DNA of 64,000 nucleotides from Bog-793 sp963761425 (GCA_963761425.1 CAVXGQ010000005.1:1-64000); one strand, 5' to 3'; shown: positions 43,606 through 53,874, counted from the stretch's first letter. Numbers and translations: made by a program. Notes: a model not told the origin generated them from the sequence alone.

Positions 43606-44501
43606 CCCCCGCGGCGGCATCCCGGTACGCCCGCGGAGAGCGACCGGGCCTGCTCGTCGTGGTGGCGACGCCGATCGGCAACCTCGGGGATCTGTCCCCC
43701 CGGGCGGTCGAAGTGCTGGCGAGCGTGGAGGCGGTTTGCTGCGAGGACACCCGCCACACCGGGAGGTTGCTCGAACACGCCGGCGTGCAGGCGAAAAAGC
43801 TCCTCGCCCTGCACGCCCACAACGAACCCGAACAGATCGGCACCGTTCTCGGTCTGCTCGGCTCGGGTGCCGACGTGGCGCTGGTTTCCGACGCCGGGAC
43901 GCCAGTCATCTCTGATCCCGGGGGGCGGCTCGTCGCCGCGGCGATTGGAGCCGGGTTCAGGGTGACCGTGGTGCCCGGGCCGTCGGCCGGGCTGGCCGGC
44001 CTGGTGATCAGCGGCTTGGACGTGCATCGCTTCCGGTTCGAAGGGTTCTTGCCGCGAAAGGGAGCCGAGCGCCGGTCCCGCCTCCTCGAGATCGCCGCCG
44101 CGCCCTGCCCGACCGTCGTCTTCGAGGCACCGGACCGGGTGGCGGGGACCCTCGGGGATCTGCGCGACGCCGCCGGGGGGGACCGTCGGGTGGTTGTGGC
44201 CCGCGAGCTCACCAAGCTCCACGAGGAGGTGTTCCGCGGCCGGCTCGACGAGGCTCTGGCGCGGGCGGGAAAGACCGAGCCCCGCGGCGAGTACGTCTTG
44301 GTCGTCGACGGGGCGCCGAGCCGTCCGCCGCCCGAGCCGGCGGAGGCCCGGGAGGCGATCAGCCGGCTGTTGGCCGCCGGCATCGGCTTGCGAGAAGCGA
44401 CGGCGGCGGTGGAAGTGTTGCTCGGTGTCGCCCACCGGGTCGCTTACCGGGCCGCGCTCGAGGTGCGGGACGCCGCCCAGGTTCCCCACACGACGGGCTG
44501 A
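43602..44501 (+). CDS. rsmI: 16S rRNA (cytidine1402-2'-O)-methyltransferase
   Basis: A 299-aa SAM-dependent tetrapyrrole-methylase-fold enzyme that modifies C1402 in the ribosomal P site. The family motifs are VVATPIGNLGDLSPRA, CEDTRHTGRLLEHAG, VSDAGTPVISDPGGRLV, VVPGPSAGLAGLVISGL and RFRFEGFLPRKGAERRSRL, then ARELTKLHEEVFRG. The GTG start overlaps the DUF192 stop by 4 nt. It begins a run of translation-related genes through ispE. Confidence 0.94.
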   Translation: MTPAAASRYARGERPGLLVVVATPIGNLGDLSPRAVEVLASVEAVCCEDTRHTGRLLEHAGVQAKKLLALHAHNEPEQIGTVLGLLGSGADVALVSDAGTPVISDPGGRLVAAAIGAGFRVTVVPGPSAGLAGLVISGLDVHRFRFEGFLPRKGAERRSRLLEIAAAPCPTVVFEAPDRVAGTLGDLRDAAGGDRRVVVARELTKLHEEVFRGRLDEALARAGKTEPRGEYVLVVDGAPSRPPPEPAEAREAISRLLAAGIGLREATAAVEVLLGVAHRVAYRAALEVRDAAQVPHTTG

Positions 44502-44550
44502 CCGGTCGGGCGGCGCCGTCACCTCATTCGGGCGTGCCGCGCCCGGCCGA

Positions 44551-44556
44551 TACGCT
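44551..44556 (+). promoter_or_regulatory. Putative -10 box for leaderless metG transcript
   Basis: TACGCT (TANNNT) ends 6 nt before the GTG at 44563, with no Shine-Dalgarno sequence; metG therefore probably has its own leaderless start. Confidence 0.5.
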
Positions 44557-44562
44557 GACGGG

Positions 44563-46121
44563 GTGCCCGGGCGGTTCTTCGTTACCACGCCGATCTACTA
44601 CGTCACCGACCGTCCCCATCTCGGGACCGCCTACACGACGATCGTCGCCGACGCCCTGGCGCGTTGGCACCGACTGGTGGGCGACGAGGTGTTCTTCCTC
44701 ACCGGCGTCGACGAGCACGGCCTGAAGGTCGCCCGGGCCGCCGAAGCCCAGAGCACCGACCCACAGACGTGGGTCGACGCGATGAGCGCGCACTTCGAGC
44801 AGGCGTGGCACGCCCTCGAGATCTCCAACGACGACTTCATCCGGACGACCGAGCTGCGCCACACCAAGGCCGTGCAGCGCTTCGTCCAGGCGATCTACGA
44901 CCGGGGGTTCATCCACAAGGGCACCTACGCCGGTTGGTACTGCGTGGCCTGCGAGGCCTACTACGCGGCCGATCAGCTGGCGCCGGGAGAGCTCTGCCCG
45001 GTCCACGAGAAGGCCGTCGAGTGGCTGACCGAGGAGAACTACTTCTTCGAGCTGTCGAGGTTCGAAGGACGGCTCACCGACTGGTACGCCTCGGCTCCCG
45101 AGGCGGTGATCCCCGAGTCGCGCCGCAACGAGGCGCTCGGGATCATCAAGGGGGGTCTCGAGGACATCTCGATTTCGAGGACGGCCTTTTCCTGGGGCAT
45201 CCCGGTTCCCTGGGACGAGGCCCACGTTGTCTACGTGTGGTTCGACGCGCTCGTCAACTACGCCACCGCCATCGGCTACGGCGCCGACGAGGCCCGGTTC
45301 GCCTCCTGGTGGCCGGCCGTGCACCACCTGATGGCCAAGGAGATCGTGCGGTTCCATTGCGTGTGGTGGCCGGCGATGTGCATGGCGGCGGGCATCGACC
45401 CGCCGCACCAGGTCATCGCGCACGGCTGGCTGCTCGTCGGCGGCGAGAAGATGGCGAAGTCCCGGGCCAATCAGATCGATCCGGTCGAACTGGCGGCCGA
45501 CGTCGGCTTGGACGCCCTGCGCTACCACTTGCTCCGGGACGTCGTGCTCGGCCTGGACGGCGACGTCACCTACGAGGGGCTCATTGCTCGCTACAACGCC
45601 GACCTGGCGAACAACCTCGGCAATCTCCTCCAACGGGTGACCGCGGTGGTGGGTTCCAAGTGTGGCGGCCTCGGGCCCGCCCCTCGTCCGGCGGGGGAGG
45701 GGCACCGGCTGGCAACGCTCGCCGCCGAGACGGTCGAGGCGGTCCGCGAGGCCTGGGAGGCGGCTCGTCCCCACGAGGCGCTGGAGGCGATCTGGCGTCT
45801 CATCCACGAGACCAACGTCGAGCTGGAAAAGGCCGAACCGTGGAAGCGAGCCCCGGGCGCCGAGGTCGACGGCGTCCTTGGCGACGCGCTGGAGGTGCTC
45901 CGGATCGTCGCGGTCCTGGCCTCGCCGGTGATGCCGCAGACCGCTCGGGAGATCTGGCGGAGGCTGGGCCTTAAGGGAGATGTCGCCGCGCCGGGCCAGG
46001 CCGCGACCGACACCGGCGCGCTGGGCTGGGGTGGTTATCCCGGTGGGCGGCCCGTCGAGAAGGCGCCGCCGCTCTTCCCTCGTCGCGTGTCCCTCGGCAC
46101 TTCCCCGACCGGCGGGGAAAG

Positions 46122-46125
<4 letters not shown>
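44563..46125 (+). CDS. metG: Methionyl-tRNA synthetase
   Basis: A 520-aa class I synthetase. The HIGH-like site is PHLGTAYTTIVADAL, the zinc finger WYCVACEAYY with CPVHEK, and the KMSKS loop GGEKMAKSRANQ. The anticodon domain ends near residue 500; the C-terminal tRNA-binding EMAP domain of some MetRS is absent, as in other actinobacterial short forms. The GTG start is leaderless. Its stop overlaps the tatD start (ATGA). Confidence 0.95.
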
Positions 46126-46951
<826 letters not shown>

Positions 46952-46952
<1 letters not shown>

Positions 46953-47827
46953 TGGTGACGGCCGAGCAACGACCGCTCGGGCACGGCGCGCTGCGGACCT
47001 TGCTGGCGGCGCGGGGCATCAAGCCGAAGAAAGCCTGGGGGCAGAACTTCGTCGTCGACCCCAACACGGTCGAGCGCATCGCCCGGCTGGCTCGGGTCGG
47101 GCCCGGCGACCGGGTTGTCGAGGTCGGGGCCGGTCTCGGCGCGCTGACGGTCGCGCTGGCCGGCACCGGAGCCCAGGTGACCGCCCTCGAGATCGACCAC
47201 CGCTTGGTCGTCGAGCTCGCTTCCCTGGTTCCCGAGACCGTCCGGGTCGTGGAAGCCGACGCGCTGAGCTGTGACTGGGACGAGATCCTCCGCACTTCCG
47301 AGGCACCGGGGGCTGAGTGGGTGCTCGTCGCCAACCTGCCCTACAACGTGGCGACACCGCTCATCGCCGAAGTGTTGAAGACCGTGCCGCCGATCCGCCG
47401 CATGCTCGTCATGGTCCAGGCGGAGGTCGGCGAGCGCCTGGCCGCTTCGCCGGGCAGCCGCGTCTTCGGCGCGGTGACCGTGCGTATCGCCTACTTCGCC
47501 ACGACGCGCCTCGTCGGGCGGGTGTCGCGCAGGGTGTTCTATCCGCAACCGAGGGTCGACTCGGTGCTCGTGGCGATCGAGCGGCGGGCGCAACCCGTCG
47601 TCGACCCCCATATCGCGACCTATCAGGAGATCGACAGGCTGGTCCGCGCCGGCTTCGCCGGGAGGCGCAAGATGCTCCGCCGATCTCTCGCCACCCTGGT
47701 CGCTCCCGAAGCCTTCGAGGCCGCCGGTGTCGACCCGCGGACTCGCGCCGAGCAGCTCGATGTCGTGGCGTGGGGCAAGCTGGCGGCGTGCCAGAGGTCG
47801 ATCATCGGTTCGCGCCCGCCAAGCTGA
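46952..47827 (+). CDS. rsmA: 16S rRNA (adenine1518/1519-N6)-dimethyltransferase
   Basis: A 291-aa KsgA methyltransferase that dimethylates A1518 and A1519 of helix 45. Motifs are KKAWGQNFVVDPNTV, VVEVGAGLGALTVAL (SAM), VTALEIDHRL, VVEADAL and the catalytic VANLPYNVATPL. FYPQPRVDSVLV and AGFAGRRKMLRRSL form the C-terminal RNA-binding part. Coupled to tatD (TGATG) and overlapping ispE by 40 nt. Confidence 0.95.
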
Positions 47828-48585
47828 CCCGCTCGTTCCGGGTCGCCGGACGACGCGACGACGGCTACCACCTCATCGAGGCCGAGATGGTCGCGCTCGA
47901 CCTCGCCGACGAGCTCGAGTTCGCCGACGGAGAGGGGCTCGAGGTCATCGACGCCATCCGGTGGGTAGGCCCGGGGCTTGCCGGCCCGCCGCTGCAGCAC
48001 GTGCCCGTCGACGGGAACCTCGTCGTCAGAGCCCTCCGGCTCGCCGGGCGTCGGGCCCACGTTCGCCTCGTGAAGCGGATCCCGGCGGGGGCGGGCCTCG
48101 GCGGGGGATCGGCGGACGCGGCGGCGGTGCTGCGCTGGGCGGGGATCAACGATCGGGCGCTCGCCTCGCGACTCGGCGCGGACGTGCCCTTCTGCCTTCA
48201 AGGTGGCCGGGCGATGGTGCGGGGCATCGGTGAGATCATCGAACCGCTGGTCCCGGTCGCGGTGACCGCCGTCCTGGTGACGCCGGCATTCGAGGTGTCG
48301 ACGAGCGAGGTCTACACGGCATACGACGAGGTGGGAGCGTCTCTTCCCGATTCGTCGACCAATGACCTCGAGAAGGCGGCGATCGCGGTCGAGCCGCGGC
48401 TCGCCCGAATCCGGGATTTGGTTGCCGAGGTCTCCCGGCGGTGTTCGTCACTGGCGGGCAGCGGGGCAACTTGGTTCGTGGAGTGCGAGCCGCCGGAGGC
48501 GTCGCGGATCGCGGGCGATCTCCGCGAGGCGGTCGTCGCCGAAGGGTTGCGCGCGGCGATCGAGATCGTGCACTCCGTCAGTTGA
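47788..48585 (+). CDS. ispE: 4-diphosphocytidyl-2-C-methyl-D-erythritol kinase
   Basis: A 265-aa GHMP kinase of the MEP isoprenoid pathway. Motifs are FAPAKLTRSFRVAGRRDDGYH (active-site Lys; the usual KVNL is KLTR), IPAGAGLGGGSADAAAVL (ATP loop), LGADVPFCLQGG (catalytic Asp) and SLAGSGATWFVE (phosphate loop). The GTG start lies inside the end of rsmA (40-nt overlap); the upstream part of the frame is not translated. It implies the methylerythritol-phosphate route. Confidence 0.92.
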   Translation: MPEVDHRFAPAKLTRSFRVAGRRDDGYHLIEAEMVALDLADELEFADGEGLEVIDAIRWVGPGLAGPPLQHVPVDGNLVVRALRLAGRRAHVRLVKRIPAGAGLGGGSADAAAVLRWAGINDRALASRLGADVPFCLQGGRAMVRGIGEIIEPLVPVAVTAVLVTPAFEVSTSEVYTAYDEVGASLPDSSTNDLEKAAIAVEPRLARIRDLVAEVSRRCSSLAGSGATWFVECEPPEASRIAGDLREAVVAEGLRAAIEIVHSVS

Positions 48586-48650
48586 GCGCGCGCCAACCCG
48601 GACGGCAGTTCCCGGGTCGGAAGCGCTCTTCGTCGTGAAGGAGAGTCGAC

Positions 48651-48746
48651 CTATTTCGCGCGCCGTTGCCAACGCGTGCGCTTCAACATCTTCTTGTGCT
48701 TCTTCTTGCGCATCCGCTTGCGGCGCTTTTTGATCAGCGATCCCAT
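48651..48746 (-). CDS. Ribosomal protein bS22 (AURKAIP1/COX24-type, 31 aa)
   Basis: A 31-aa, Lys/Arg-rich protein: MGSLIKKRRKRMRKKKHKK then MLKRTRWQRRAK. This matches the actinobacterial small-subunit protein bS22, with the COX24 domain pattern KKRRKRMxKKKHKKLLRRTRxQRR. The longer upstream frame to 48902 is non-coding. TAACGT (48762-48757) lies 10 nt before the ATG. It is the second tiny ribosomal protein gene in 7 kb, both on the minus strand. Confidence 0.88.
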   Translation of the reverse strand: MGSLIKKRRKRMRKKKHKKMLKRTRWQRRAK

Positions 48747-48910
48747 GGCGTCGCAGACGTTAGCTGATGGAAACCGGCCGGCGTTCACTGGACGCCCGCG
48801 AACCCGTATCAGGGGTGTGGCACGGGTGGGGCGCGCTCTTCTTTTTTGAGCAACGGGGTGCGCGGGGAGGGAAGGCGTAGTGGGCTCGACGGTCACCTTC
48901 AACGCGCGGC

Positions 48911-51900
48911 CTAAGGTCCCGTTGCCTCCCAGTCGTCCGTGAAATCCTCGCCGGTGGAGTCGAGCGATCCGGGTTCGGCCAGCACCGTGTCTTCGTTGTT
49001 GTTCAACATTTCCATCACCGAGTAAGTAAACGCCGAGATCGGCCCGCTGGTCCCGTTTTCCGTCGCGGTTGCATCGGTGAAGGTCACTGACCCGAAATCG
49101 GCAAGCGAGGTGAGCGAGCAGGTCTCACTGCAGATCTCCGGCCGCTCGACGATCCACTCCGCCGAAGACTTCTGAGGTGCGGCCCAGGTAATCGGTCCCT
49201 CGGTGAACTTCCAATTCTTCGTCGAGTCGGAGATCTTGAGGGTCCAACTGGTACCAGAGACGCTGACCGATGCGGACATCGCATCGCCGGGAGACACCGG
49301 GTACGTCGTCGTGGAAAGCTCTTCTTCGTAGCCGTCACCCACGGGGGAGCCGGAAGCCGCGTAGAACTCGTACCAGGCGTCGTAGGAGGCCGCACCTCCC
49401 AGGCAGTCCGCCTCCGTCCCGTCCTGCTCGACGGTCGAACTCGAGTAGCCGTCGATGCCGATCCATGCGGACGAGTAGGCGCTCTCTCCCTCCGTGCAGG
49501 TCACGGTGGGAACGGTCCAGTCGCCGCTCACCGAGGTGAATGTATTTGTTGTGCCTGGGGACGGTACGTCGACGTAACCGGACCAGTTCAAGTCCTGAGC
49601 AGGATCGACCGTTAGGGTCGCTGGGTTCGTTGTCGCCTCGCCCAGCGAGTTGGTGAAGACCGCCTGATACTCGTAGCCGTTCTCCGAGCTCCAAGCCGTG
49701 AACGAGTAGGTATTCGAGGTCGCGCCGGTGACGTTCTGCCACATGCTGCCCCCGTCGCTTGAGACCTGCCACTGTACGGTCGGGGTCGGGTAGCCCGAGG
49801 CCGCGGCGGAGAATTTTGCTTCGTCACCTGTGTCGCCTGAGGTGGCCGTGTCGTTCGTTGGCTGCTCCGTGACTGCTGGCGGGCTGGTGACGGTGAGGGT
49901 GTAGCTCCAGGTTCCGGTGTCGCCGAGGGCGTCGGAGTCGGTGCCGGAGACGGGGTAGCTACCCGCTGCCAGCGGGCCGCTCACCGTGCTCACCGCCCCG
50001 GAGCTGGAGACGCTCAGGTGGGCATTCGGCGTGGTGGTGACGTAGGTGACCGGGGAGCCGTTCTCGGTGGTGGGCTCCAGCTGGGCGGTGAAGGTCGAGG
50101 AGCCGGTGGTGGTGGTGCTGCCGGTCGTCGGCGCGGTCTGGGTGATGGTGACCCCGGTGACGGTGAGGGTGTAGCTCCAGGTTCCGGTGTCGCCGAGGGC
50201 GTCGGAGTCGGTGCCGGAGACGGGGTAGCTACCCGCTGCCAGCGGGCCGCTCACCGTGCTCACCGCCCCGGAGCTGGAGACGCTCAGGTGGGCATTCGGC
50301 GTGGTGGTGACGTAGGTGACCGGGGAGCCGTTCTCGGTGGTGGGCTCCAGCTGGGCGGTGAAGGTCGAGGAGCCGGTGGTGGTGGTGCTGCCGGTCGTCG
50401 GCGCGGTCTGGGTGATGGTGACCCCGGTGACGGTGAGGGTGTAGCTCCAGGTTCCGGTGTCGCCGAGGGCGTCGGAGTCGGTGCCGGAGACGGGGTAGCT
50501 ACCCGCTGCCAGCGGGCCGCTCACCGTGCTCACCGCCCCGGAGCTGGAGACGCTCAGGTGGGCATTCGGCGTGGTGGTGACGTAGGTGACCGGGGAGCCG
50601 TTCTCGGTGGTGGGCTCCAGCTGGGCGGTGAAGGTCGAGGAGCCGGTGGTGGTGGTGCTGCCGGTCGTCGGCGCGGTCTGGGTGATGGTGACCCCGGTGA
50701 CGGTGAGGGTGTAGCTCCAGGTTCCGGTGTCGCCGAGGGCGTCGGAGTCGGTGCCGGAGACGGGGTAGCTACCCGCTGCCAGCGGGCCGCTCACCGTGCT
50801 CACCGCCCCGGAGCTGGAGACGCTCAGGTGGGCATTCGGCGTGGTGGTGACGTAGGTGACCGGGGAGCCGTTCTCGGTGGTGGGCTCCAGCTGGGCGGTG
50901 AAGGTCGAGGAGCCGGTGGTGGTGGTGCTGCCGGTCGTCGGCGCGGTCTGGGTGATGGTGACCCCGGTGACGGTGAGGGTGTAGCTCCAGGTTCCGGTGT
51001 CGCCGAGGGCGTCGGAGTCGGTGCCGGAGACGGGGTAGCTACCCGCTGCCAGCGGGCCGCTCACCGTGCTCACCGCCCCGGAGCTGGAGACGCTCAGGTG
51101 GGCATTCGGCGTGGTGGTGACGTAGGTGACCGGGGAGCCGTTCTCGGTGGTGGGCTCCAGCTGGGCGGTGAAGGTCGAGGAGCCGGTGGTGGTGGTGCTG
51201 CCGGTCGTCGGCGCGGTCTGGGTGATGGTGACCCCGGTGACGGTGAGGGTGTAGCTCCAGGTTCCGGTGTCGCCGAGGGCGTCGGAGTCGGTGCCGGAGA
51301 CGGGGTAGCTACCCGCTGCCAGCGGGCCGCTCACCGTGCTCACCGCCCCGGAGCTGGAGACGCTCAGGTGGGCATTCGGCGTGGTGGTGACGTAGGTGAC
51401 CGGGGAGCCGTTCTCGGTGGTGGGCTCCAGCTGGGCGGTGAAGGTCGAGGAGCCGGTGGTGGTGGTGCTGCCGGTCGTCGGCGCGGTCTGGGTGATGGTG
51501 TCAACGGTGAGGGTGTAGCTCCAGGTTCCGGTGTCGCCGAGGGCGTCGGAGTCGGTGCCGGAGACGGGGTAGCTACCCGCTGCCAGCGGGCCGCTCACCG
51601 TGCTCACCGCCCCGGAGCTGGAGACGCTCAGGTGGGCATTCGGCGTGGTGGTGACGTAGGTGACCGGGGAGCCGTTCTCGGTGGTGGGCTCCAGCTGGGC
51701 GGTGAAGGTCGAGGAGCCGGTGGTGGTGGTGCTGCCGGTCGTCGGCGCGGTCTGGGTGATGGTGACCCCGGTGACGGTGAGGGTGTAGCTCCAGGTTCCG
51801 GTGTCGCCGAGGGCGTCGGAGTCGGTGCCGGAGACGGGGTAGCTACCCGCTGCCAGCGGGCCGCTCACCGTGCTCACCGCCCCGGAGCTGGAGACGCTCA

Positions 51901-53440
51901 GGTGGGCATTCGGCGTGGTGGTGACGTAGGTGACCGGGGAGCCGTTCTCGGTGGTGGGCTCCAGCTGGGCGGTGAAGGTCGAGGAGCCGGTGGTGGTGGT
52001 GCTGCCGGTCGTCGGCGCGGTCTGGGTGATGGTGACCCCGGTGACGGTGAGGGTGTAGCTCCAGGTTCCGGTGTCGCCGAGGGCGTCGGAGTCGGTGCCG
52101 GAGACGGGGTAGCTACCCGCTGCCAGCGGGCCGCTCACCGTGCTCACCGCCCCGGAGCTGGAGACGCTCAGGTGGGCATTCGGCGTGGTGGTGACGTAGG
52201 TGACCGGGGAGCCGTTCTCGGTGGTGGGCTCCAGCTGGGCGGTGAAGGTCGAGGAGCCGGTGGTGGTGGTGCTGCCGGTCGTCGGCGCGGTCTGGGTGAT
52301 GGTGACCCCGGTGACGGTGAGGGTGTAGCTCCAGGTTCCGGTGTCGCCGAGGGCGTCGGAGTCGGTGCCGGAGACGGGGTAGCTACCCGCTGCCAGCGGG
52401 CCGCTCACCGTGCTCACCGCCCCGGAGCTGGAGACGCTCAGGTGGGCATTCGGCGTGGTGGTGACGTAGGTGACCGGGGAGCCGTTCTCGGTGGTGGGCT
52501 CCAGCTGGGCGGTGAAGGTCGAGGAGCCGGTGGTGGTGGTGCTGCCGGTCGTCGGCGCGGTCTGGGTGATGGTGACCCCGGTGACGGTGAGGGTCGCCGG
52601 GGTTGTGATCGTCGATCCAGCGGAGTTGGTGAATACCGCGCGGTACTCATCGTTGCTATCGAAGATGGAGGCCGTGAACGAGTAGGTGGTCGAGGTCGCG
52701 TCGGCGGCGTTGGCCCAGGTGGCGCCACCGTTGGTGGAAACCTGCCACTGAACGGAGGGCGTCGGACTCCCCGATGCTGAAACGTGAAAGATGGCGGTAT
52801 CTCCGGTCGTGACCGTCTGGCTGGCCGACTGTCCGGTGACGACGGGGGCAGAGGTGGTTGGAATGATCCTCGGCGGTGTGCCCGTGACTGACTTGACCGT
52901 CAACCTGGCCGTATGTGATATCGCGGTGCCCACCGAATTCGCAAAGACCGCCCGGTACTCGTAGCCGTTCTCCGAGCGCGACGCGGTGAAGGAGTACGTC
53001 CTCGCGGTCGCACCTTTGACCTTCTTCCACGATCCGGTTGAGCCACGTCGATCCTGCCATCTCACGGTCGGAGTTGGGGTGCCAGACGCGCGCGCGGTGA
53101 ATCTCGCGACATGACCGGCGTAGACGGTCTCGCTTCGCGGTTGAGCAGCCACGGTTGGGTGCTCGCGGTGCAGCTTGGCTGAACCGATGTAGCGGTGAGG
53201 ATCCTGGGCGGCGCGGATGGTCTGGAAACCGTTGGCCGAAACAGGCTTCAGGTCGTCAGCGAGAGGGGCGACGAAGGACGTCCCCTTCGTGGACGTCGCT
53301 CGAGAAGACGCCGTTGTCGCCGCAGATCCAGCTCCGTTACACAGGGACAAGGTGGTCCCCATCGCGAGCGTGCTGAGAGCGCAGATGCCGAGCAGGCGAT
53401 GGCGTGGTCTCCTAGTGCCCGGACGGCGCCAGAGTGACAT
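48911..53440 (-). CDS. Secreted G1-family glutamic peptidase with Ig-like domains and tandem repeats
   Basis: A 1509-aa exported protein. In order: signal peptide (about residues 1-40, basic start then LLGICALSTLAMGTTLSL); two Ig-like domains (FTARASGTPTPTVRWQDRR; FHVSASGSPTPSVQWQVST); ten repeats of about 90 aa starting near residue 286; a third Ig-like domain (AAASGYPTPTVQWQVSSDG); and a C-terminal eqolisin (G1) catalytic domain from NWSGYVDVP to SLADFGSVTF. The catalytic pair is Q1339 in VEQDGTEADC and E1428 in SSAEWIVERP. G1 peptidases work at acid pH. There is no LPXTG or other anchor, so it is probably released or loosely bound. The repeats are Thr/Ser-rich and likely form a stalk. Confidence 0.85.
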   Translation of the reverse strand: MSLWRRPGTRRPRHRLLGICALSTLAMGTTLSLCNGAGSAATTASSRATSTKGTSFVAPLADDLKPVSANGFQTIRAAQDPHRYIGSAKLHREHPTVAAQPRSETVYAGHVARFTARASGTPTPTVRWQDRRGSTGSWKKVKGATARTYSFTASRSENGYEYRAVFANSVGTAISHTARLTVKSVTGTPPRIIPTTSAPVVTGQSASQTVTTGDTAIFHVSASGSPTPSVQWQVSTNGGATWANAADATSTTYSFTASIFDSNDEYRAVFTNSAGSTITTPATLTVTGVTITQTAPTTGSTTTTGSSTFTAQLEPTTENGSPVTYVTTTPNAHLSVSSSGAVSTVSGPLAAGSYPVSGTDSDALGDTGTWSYTLTVTGVTITQTAPTTGSTTTTGSSTFTAQLEPTTENGSPVTYVTTTPNAHLSVSSSGAVSTVSGPLAAGSYPVSGTDSDALGDTGTWSYTLTVTGVTITQTAPTTGSTTTTGSSTFTAQLEPTTENGSPVTYVTTTPNAHLSVSSSGAVSTVSGPLAAGSYPVSGTDSDALGDTGTWSYTLTVTGVTITQTAPTTGSTTTTGSSTFTAQLEPTTENGSPVTYVTTTPNAHLSVSSSGAVSTVSGPLAAGSYPVSGTDSDALGDTGTWSYTLTVDTITQTAPTTGSTTTTGSSTFTAQLEPTTENGSPVTYVTTTPNAHLSVSSSGAVSTVSGPLAAGSYPVSGTDSDALGDTGTWSYTLTVTGVTITQTAPTTGSTTTTGSSTFTAQLEPTTENGSPVTYVTTTPNAHLSVSSSGAVSTVSGPLAAGSYPVSGTDSDALGDTGTWSYTLTVTGVTITQTAPTTGSTTTTGSSTFTAQLEPTTENGSPVTYVTTTPNAHLSVSSSGAVSTVSGPLAAGSYPVSGTDSDALGDTGTWSYTLTVTGVTITQTAPTTGSTTTTGSSTFTAQLEPTTENGSPVTYVTTTPNAHLSVSSSGAVSTVSGPLAAGSYPVSGTDSDALGDTGTWSYTLTVTGVTITQTAPTTGSTTTTGSSTFTAQLEPTTENGSPVTYVTTTPNAHLSVSSSGAVSTVSGPLAAGSYPVSGTDSDALGDTGTWSYTLTVTGVTITQTAPTTGSTTTTGSSTFTAQLEPTTENGSPVTYVTTTPNAHLSVSSSGAVSTVSGPLAAGSYPVSGTDSDALGDTGTWSYTLTVTSPPAVTEQPTNDTATSGDTGDEAKFSAAASGYPTPTVQWQVSSDGGSMWQNVTGATSNTYSFTAWSSENGYEYQAVFTNSLGEATTNPATLTVDPAQDLNWSGYVDVPSPGTTNTFTSVSGDWTVPTVTCTEGESAYSSAWIGIDGYSSSTVEQDGTEADCLGGAASYDAWYEFYAASGSPVGDGYEEELSTTTYPVSPGDAMSASVSVSGTSWTLKISDSTKNWKFTEGPITWAAPQKSSAEWIVERPEICSETCSLTSLADFGSVTFTDATATENGTSGPISAFTYSVMEMLNNNEDTVLAEPGSLDSTGEDFTDDWEATGP
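49891..52584 (-). repeat. Ten tandem copies of a 270-bp unit within the peptidase gene
   Basis: Units begin (plus-strand phase CGGTGAGGGT) at 49891, 50161, 50431, 50701, 50971, 51241, 51505, 51775, 52045 and 52315. The spacing is exactly 270 bp except one unit of 264 bp, where GTGTCAACGG replaces GTGACCCCGGTGACGG (two codons lost: TLTVDTITQ for TLTVTGVTITQ). Otherwise the copies look identical base for base. Such homogeneity points to recent expansion or gene conversion. Copy number in an assembly may be collapsed or inflated. Confidence 0.95.
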
Positions 53441-53733
53441 CAGGATTGGAGATCGGCTTCTGGAGGCGATTTCAGAACTCCCGGTGACAAACTTCTACGC
53501 AGCTCAAGAATGCAACTCCTCCATCATCACCTGAGGCCTGACCCAGCCAATCCTACGGACCTGGCGGATCCCTGATGACGTCACCAGGTTTCCTCTTTGG
53601 TGTTTCCTCTTTGGTCACTCGTCCTTCGAGATCTCGCGCGGCGATGGTGGTCCTGTGCGAGGCTTGAAGGTCACGGGCGTGCGCGTATCGGGTTGCACGG
53701 GCCGGCAGATGAGAGCGAAACGTCGTGACCCGG

Positions 53734-53806
53734 TGGCGGGTAGTTCAAGAGGCAGAACGCCTGACTTTGGATCAGGAGGTTGGAGGTTCGAGTCCTCCCC
53801 CGCCAG
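53734..53806 (+). tRNA. tRNA-Gln (anticodon TTG)
   Basis: A 73-nt cloverleaf. Acceptor TGGCGGG pairs with CCCGCCA, and G is the discriminator base. The anticodon stem CCTGA-TCAGG encloses CTTTGGA with TTG at the anticodon. The T arm is GGAGG-TTCGAGT-CCTCC. CCA is not encoded. An IS481-like fragment lies just downstream, as tRNA 3' ends are common integration sites. The 293 bp upstream (53441-53733) hold only a 2x14-bp direct repeat of TTTCCTCTTTGGTG near 53589. Confidence 0.93.
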
Positions 53807-53838
53807 CTAGATGAGTGTGTTACCACGCCTGATGTGGA

Positions 53839-53874
53839 ACGCAGTAACGGCTGATCCGTGACGCAGTAACGGCT
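53839..53874 (+). repeat. Short direct repeat, probable IS end
   Basis: ACGCAGTAACGGCTG occurs at 53839 and again at 53861, 22 bp apart. It stands just before the IS481-like transposase fragment and resembles a terminal sequence of such elements. Confidence 0.4.

Noticed and set aside
49891..52584. Possible CRISPR array because of regular repeats
   Set aside because: Units are 270 bp, contiguous and protein-coding, with no unique spacers and no cas genes nearby.
50018..52780. A 920-codon plus-strand ORF, Gly/Arg-rich
   Set aside because: It is antisense to the repeat array of the G1 peptidase and is itself a perfect repeat; its openness follows from the 3n unit length. The minus-strand frame has a signal peptide and known domains.
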